This document shows positions 61,420 to 64,000 of a stretch of DNA of 64,000 nucleotides, in pieces (position 1 is the first letter of the stretch; every line of letters starts with the position of its first letter). The position numbers were made by a program, and so were the translations under genes. The notes beneath the pieces were generated by a model. The model searched no databases. It was not told the DNA's origin and was given only the letters and a program-made list of their open reading frames with translations. Source of the stretch: Branchiostoma floridae (taxonomy: Eukaryota > Chordata > Leptocardii > Amphioxiformes > Branchiostomatidae); NCBI RefSeq assembly GCF_000003815.2, contig NC_049984.1, positions 508,320-572,319 of the forward strand, written 5' to 3'.

Positions 61420-63118
61420 TTTATTTGTTGTGATGAAACTTCAACACTGAGCGTTTGACCATTTCAGCATCAGTATACTGATTCTTCCATTTTCTGATGT
61501 TCAGAATCGTAAATTGCAAACAATTGCCTAATTAAAAGTAAGCGACCGTTGACGATACTTCCGTCTGTTCTCAAGGTTGGCTGATCAAAACTCAACGTTT
61601 ACAAAATCAAGTACTTTGGTCTGCTGTCCACAAGTTAACGATTCAGTAATTCAAATGCCACTATTGTAAACAATACTGACGGGGGGGGGGGGGTGCCCAA
61701 ACATGACACGCTTTGTCACGCGCTCAAACTCACGGCGCTCCATCGCTAGTTGCCAGAGTGGCCCGGCTTGGATGGATGGATTTTAACACATTCGTCTTAA
61801 AAACATACTTGGATAAGGAATGCATTCATAATTTTCATGAGCTCTTCACGTTCCGCGTTACAAGCGAGGCGTTTTCGGGAATGTATATTCCGATTTTGTG
61901 CTATTACAGCGTATCCTAACTTACCACGCTTTTGTAATTTTGCTCTCTTTAGAAGTTGGTGATGTCTTTAAGTACAAAGAAATAATAAGGATTGAATTTT
62001 ATGATATTTCAGCTTTCTTTTGACAGTAAAGTTGTGATTGTATGTTCTATGTTGTTTATAATGGTCGGTTTTCTACTCAACAAATATTATGAAGACCCAA
62101 ATTTGTATTGTTTCGTTTTGTAGCGCCTGATTTCTTATGTGTATGACAGTTGTGTGACTGGTTGGAACAGGCCGCCAATACGCAGTGACCGATGACCGCA
62201 GTGATTCGGTGCTACCAACATTAATGTTGAAAGTCTATCCAAAAGAAGGAAATGAATCAATAAACAACTCTACATACTAGGGCTGGGTACCGGTACAGAA
62301 AATTCAGGTCCAGGTCCGGTCCAAAGGATCAGGTCCAGGTCCGGACCTGATGCAGTATGACTCATACCAATGGTCCATTTCACTACAAAGGAATCTGTTT
62401 GGTGGAGTATTAGACTTACTCCTACAACGCTAACTGCACCTGTTCGATTGGCTGTAAAACTTGATAGAAATTACTAAAAATTCTACTCTACTTCACTCGT
62501 TATTTTCTTCCACCTGCAAGCGCCAAAACGTGTGAATGCCTGACAAAATAATCTGTTAATTTTCTAATCAGTCCAACATCCGGTCCACCTATTTTTTTCA
62601 GGTCCGGTTTTCCTGGACCGGTCCAATAAGAAAACCGGTTTTGTACCGGTACACTGTACCGATACCCAGCCCTACTACATATACATACGTTTCATTTAAC
62701 GGCAGGGTTCTACGCTAGTATGACAACAAAGAGTGATGTTTTGAAGTTAGTGAACTATCAGCAACAATGTCTATAGACAATAACTGGTCTTCTAAACAAC
62801 AAATGAGTTCAAAGTAAGGAACAATTCAACATTTCTGCTCAACGTTTCAACGTTTATTTTACATGCTCTACTGATGAGGTAATCTACTGAGACACCACCA
62901 GTACTCCACAAACAACTTGTGCAAACTTGTGGCTGCAGCAAAACTACTGCCTGTAGAAGTGGTGTCGCATAAATTGCGAGAATAAAATCTTTGTACAACA
63001 CCCCAAACGATTGCTCTAACAGGCAGCTACAGCATCTATCGTAACTAATTTATTGCTACACAACAATTTTGACCATGACGAATTGTTCAGGGGTGGGAAT
63101 CACCTGATATTTGTATAG
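61420..63118 (-). repeat. inverted duplication, copy B
   Basis: Reverse complement of 5633-7740. It lacks the 380 bp tRNA-like segment and a segment of about 270 bp present in A, and carries its own insertion at 62280-62672. A G-run (61681-61693) replaces a mixed GT/AC stretch in A. Confidence 0.8.
62280..62672. mobile_element. MITE with GGGCTGGGTACCGGTAC ends
   Basis: The ends GGGCTGGGTACCGGTAC and GTACCGATACCCAGCCC are inverted repeats. The interior has GGTCCGGACCTGA, TTTTTTTCAGGTCCGG and CCGGTCCAATAAG. Copy A of the inverted duplication shows the empty site (CTCTACATACATTTCATT), proving insertion after duplication. A related element lies at 8987-9372. Confidence 0.82.
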
Positions 63119-63494
63119 GATATTTTACAAACAATCGTAATTTGCCAAAGTAGCAGTCAAAACTAAACACATTAGGAAGGACCCTTACGTCCTTCTGACC
63201 CATTCCACACTTTCCTGCGCAGTGTGTCATCTCCACATTCATCAGCAACAATTAACAACACAACATGACATGCAACAAACAAACCACATATCATTACAAC
63301 ATGTGACCATGCATTACAATAGTCTAACTATGAACTACTATAGACATGCGACATCAACTGAGTATTGACTTACAAAATTTCACATCAGTCCAACCTTCTG
63401 TTTTATCTCTGTGTATAACAGAGTCTTTATCTACTTTCTCAACTGCTGCTGGGTTCAATATACCTCGAGATCTACATCATTTCAGATAAACATT
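63119..63494. other. non-coding, 3' flank of the edge gene
   Basis: No repeat or exon was recognised. It probably includes the 3' UTR of the minus-strand ORF ending at 63495. Confidence 0.35.
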
Positions 63495-64000
63495 CTAACT
63501 TTCACACTTGGTACATCTGAAGGGAACTCTATATTTCTGGACTAAATGCCTGTATATACGTCTGTCTATGTGGCCTTTACGGATCTGGTGTCTGTGGCAG
63601 TGTCTGGACCAGTCTTTCCAGCGGTGAGACGTCTGCCGACAGTCGGGACACTGCCTGGGAACCTTCAGTGGGAGGCTTTTCATATTTTCCTTCCGGTTCT
63701 GAGTCTGATGGCAGACATGACGTCTCTGTGGCCGTTTCCTGGCGCTCCAGACTTCCTGACAATGAGACCACTCCTCCTCCATCCTGCCTCTCTTTCTGAT
63801 TGGCTCTTCAAACTTCTCCAACCTTTGCCCTTCAGGGTCATCAGAGTTCCCTAACCTTTGCTCTTCAGAGTCATCAGAGTTCCCTAACCTTTGCTCTTTA
63901 GAGTCATCAGAGTTCCCTAACCTTTCCTCATTAAAGTCATCAGAGTTCCCTAACCTTTCCTCATTAAGGTCATCAGAGTTCCCTAACCTTTCCTCATTAA
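63495..64000 (-). CDS. zinc-finger-like protein with 12-residue repeats, partial
   Basis: A minus-strand frame is open from the right edge to a stop at 63495. The first 55 residues or so are repeats of ERLGNSDD-type 12-mers (36 bp units with EEQRLGNSDD, EERLGNSDD). A basic part follows (RKRGRMEEEWSHCQEVW), then VPRQCPDCRQTSHRWKDW with SRHCHRH, and a final VPFRCTKCES. The Cys/His spacing suggests one C2H2-like finger and a truncated second Cys pair. The start lies outside the window. Function is unknown; nuclear or nucleic-acid binding is inference. Confidence 0.6.
   Translation of the reverse strand, partial: NEERLGNSDDLNEERLGNSDDFNEERLGNSDDSKEQRLGNSDDSEEQRLGNSDDPEGQRLEKFEEPIRKRGRMEEEWSHCQEVWSARKRPQRRHVCHQTQNRKENMKSLPLKVPRQCPDCRQTSHRWKDWSRHCHRHQIRKGHIDRRIYRHLVQKYRVPFRCTKCES

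Overview
The window looks like animal nuclear DNA. Genes are short exons with canonical GT/AG splice sites inside AT-rich introns. There are many minisatellites, decayed LINE retrotransposons and small terminal-inverted-repeat elements, and three runs of exactly 100 N (19748-19847, 39792-39891, 61146-61245) that mark scaffold gaps. The mosaic extracellular gene (C-type lectin, VWD/C8/TIL, many EGF exons) and the repeat style suggest an invertebrate deuterostome, most likely amphioxus (Branchiostoma). The species is inference.

Region 1, 1-5.6 kb, minus strand: five exons (4178 down to 1354) encode the C-terminal half of PIGU, a subunit of the GPI transamidase. Its introns hold tandem arrays copied from its own exon-intron junctions. 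N-terminal exons were not found. Region 2, 5.6-19.7 kb: mostly non-coding. It holds a 2.1 kb repeat whose inverted partner lies at 61.4-63.1 kb, a tRNA-like gene, a TTA-flanked MITE, tRNA-derived SINE-like segments, a direct 0.5-0.8 kb duplication, a LINE fragment, a row of hairpins, and one plausible terminal coding exon of unknown identity (16604-16858).

Region 3, 19.8-59.8 kb, minus strand: one very large secreted-protein gene. It reads signal peptide (59826), a roughly 13 kb intron, C-type lectin domain, VWD1-C8, a gap that probably hides exons, VWD2 second half, C8-TIL-TIL-associated module, 24 EGF-like exons, then a Ser/Gly-rich and Gly/Asn-rich exon running into a gap. Exon phases agree at every junction that can be checked. 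Ten of the EGF exons are nearly identical and sit in tandem 350 bp units, so they are a recent amplification.

Region 4, 59.8-64 kb: a possible plus-strand first exon with a mitochondrial-style N-terminus (60314), the second copy of the inverted repeat with its own MITE insertion, and at the right edge a minus-strand ORF with 12-residue repeats and Cys/His pairs, open at the window end.

The most unusual pattern is that several minisatellites (unit about 39-51 bp) in two unrelated genes are made of an exon edge plus its splice site. They therefore multiply donor or acceptor sites dozens of times right beside the true exon.
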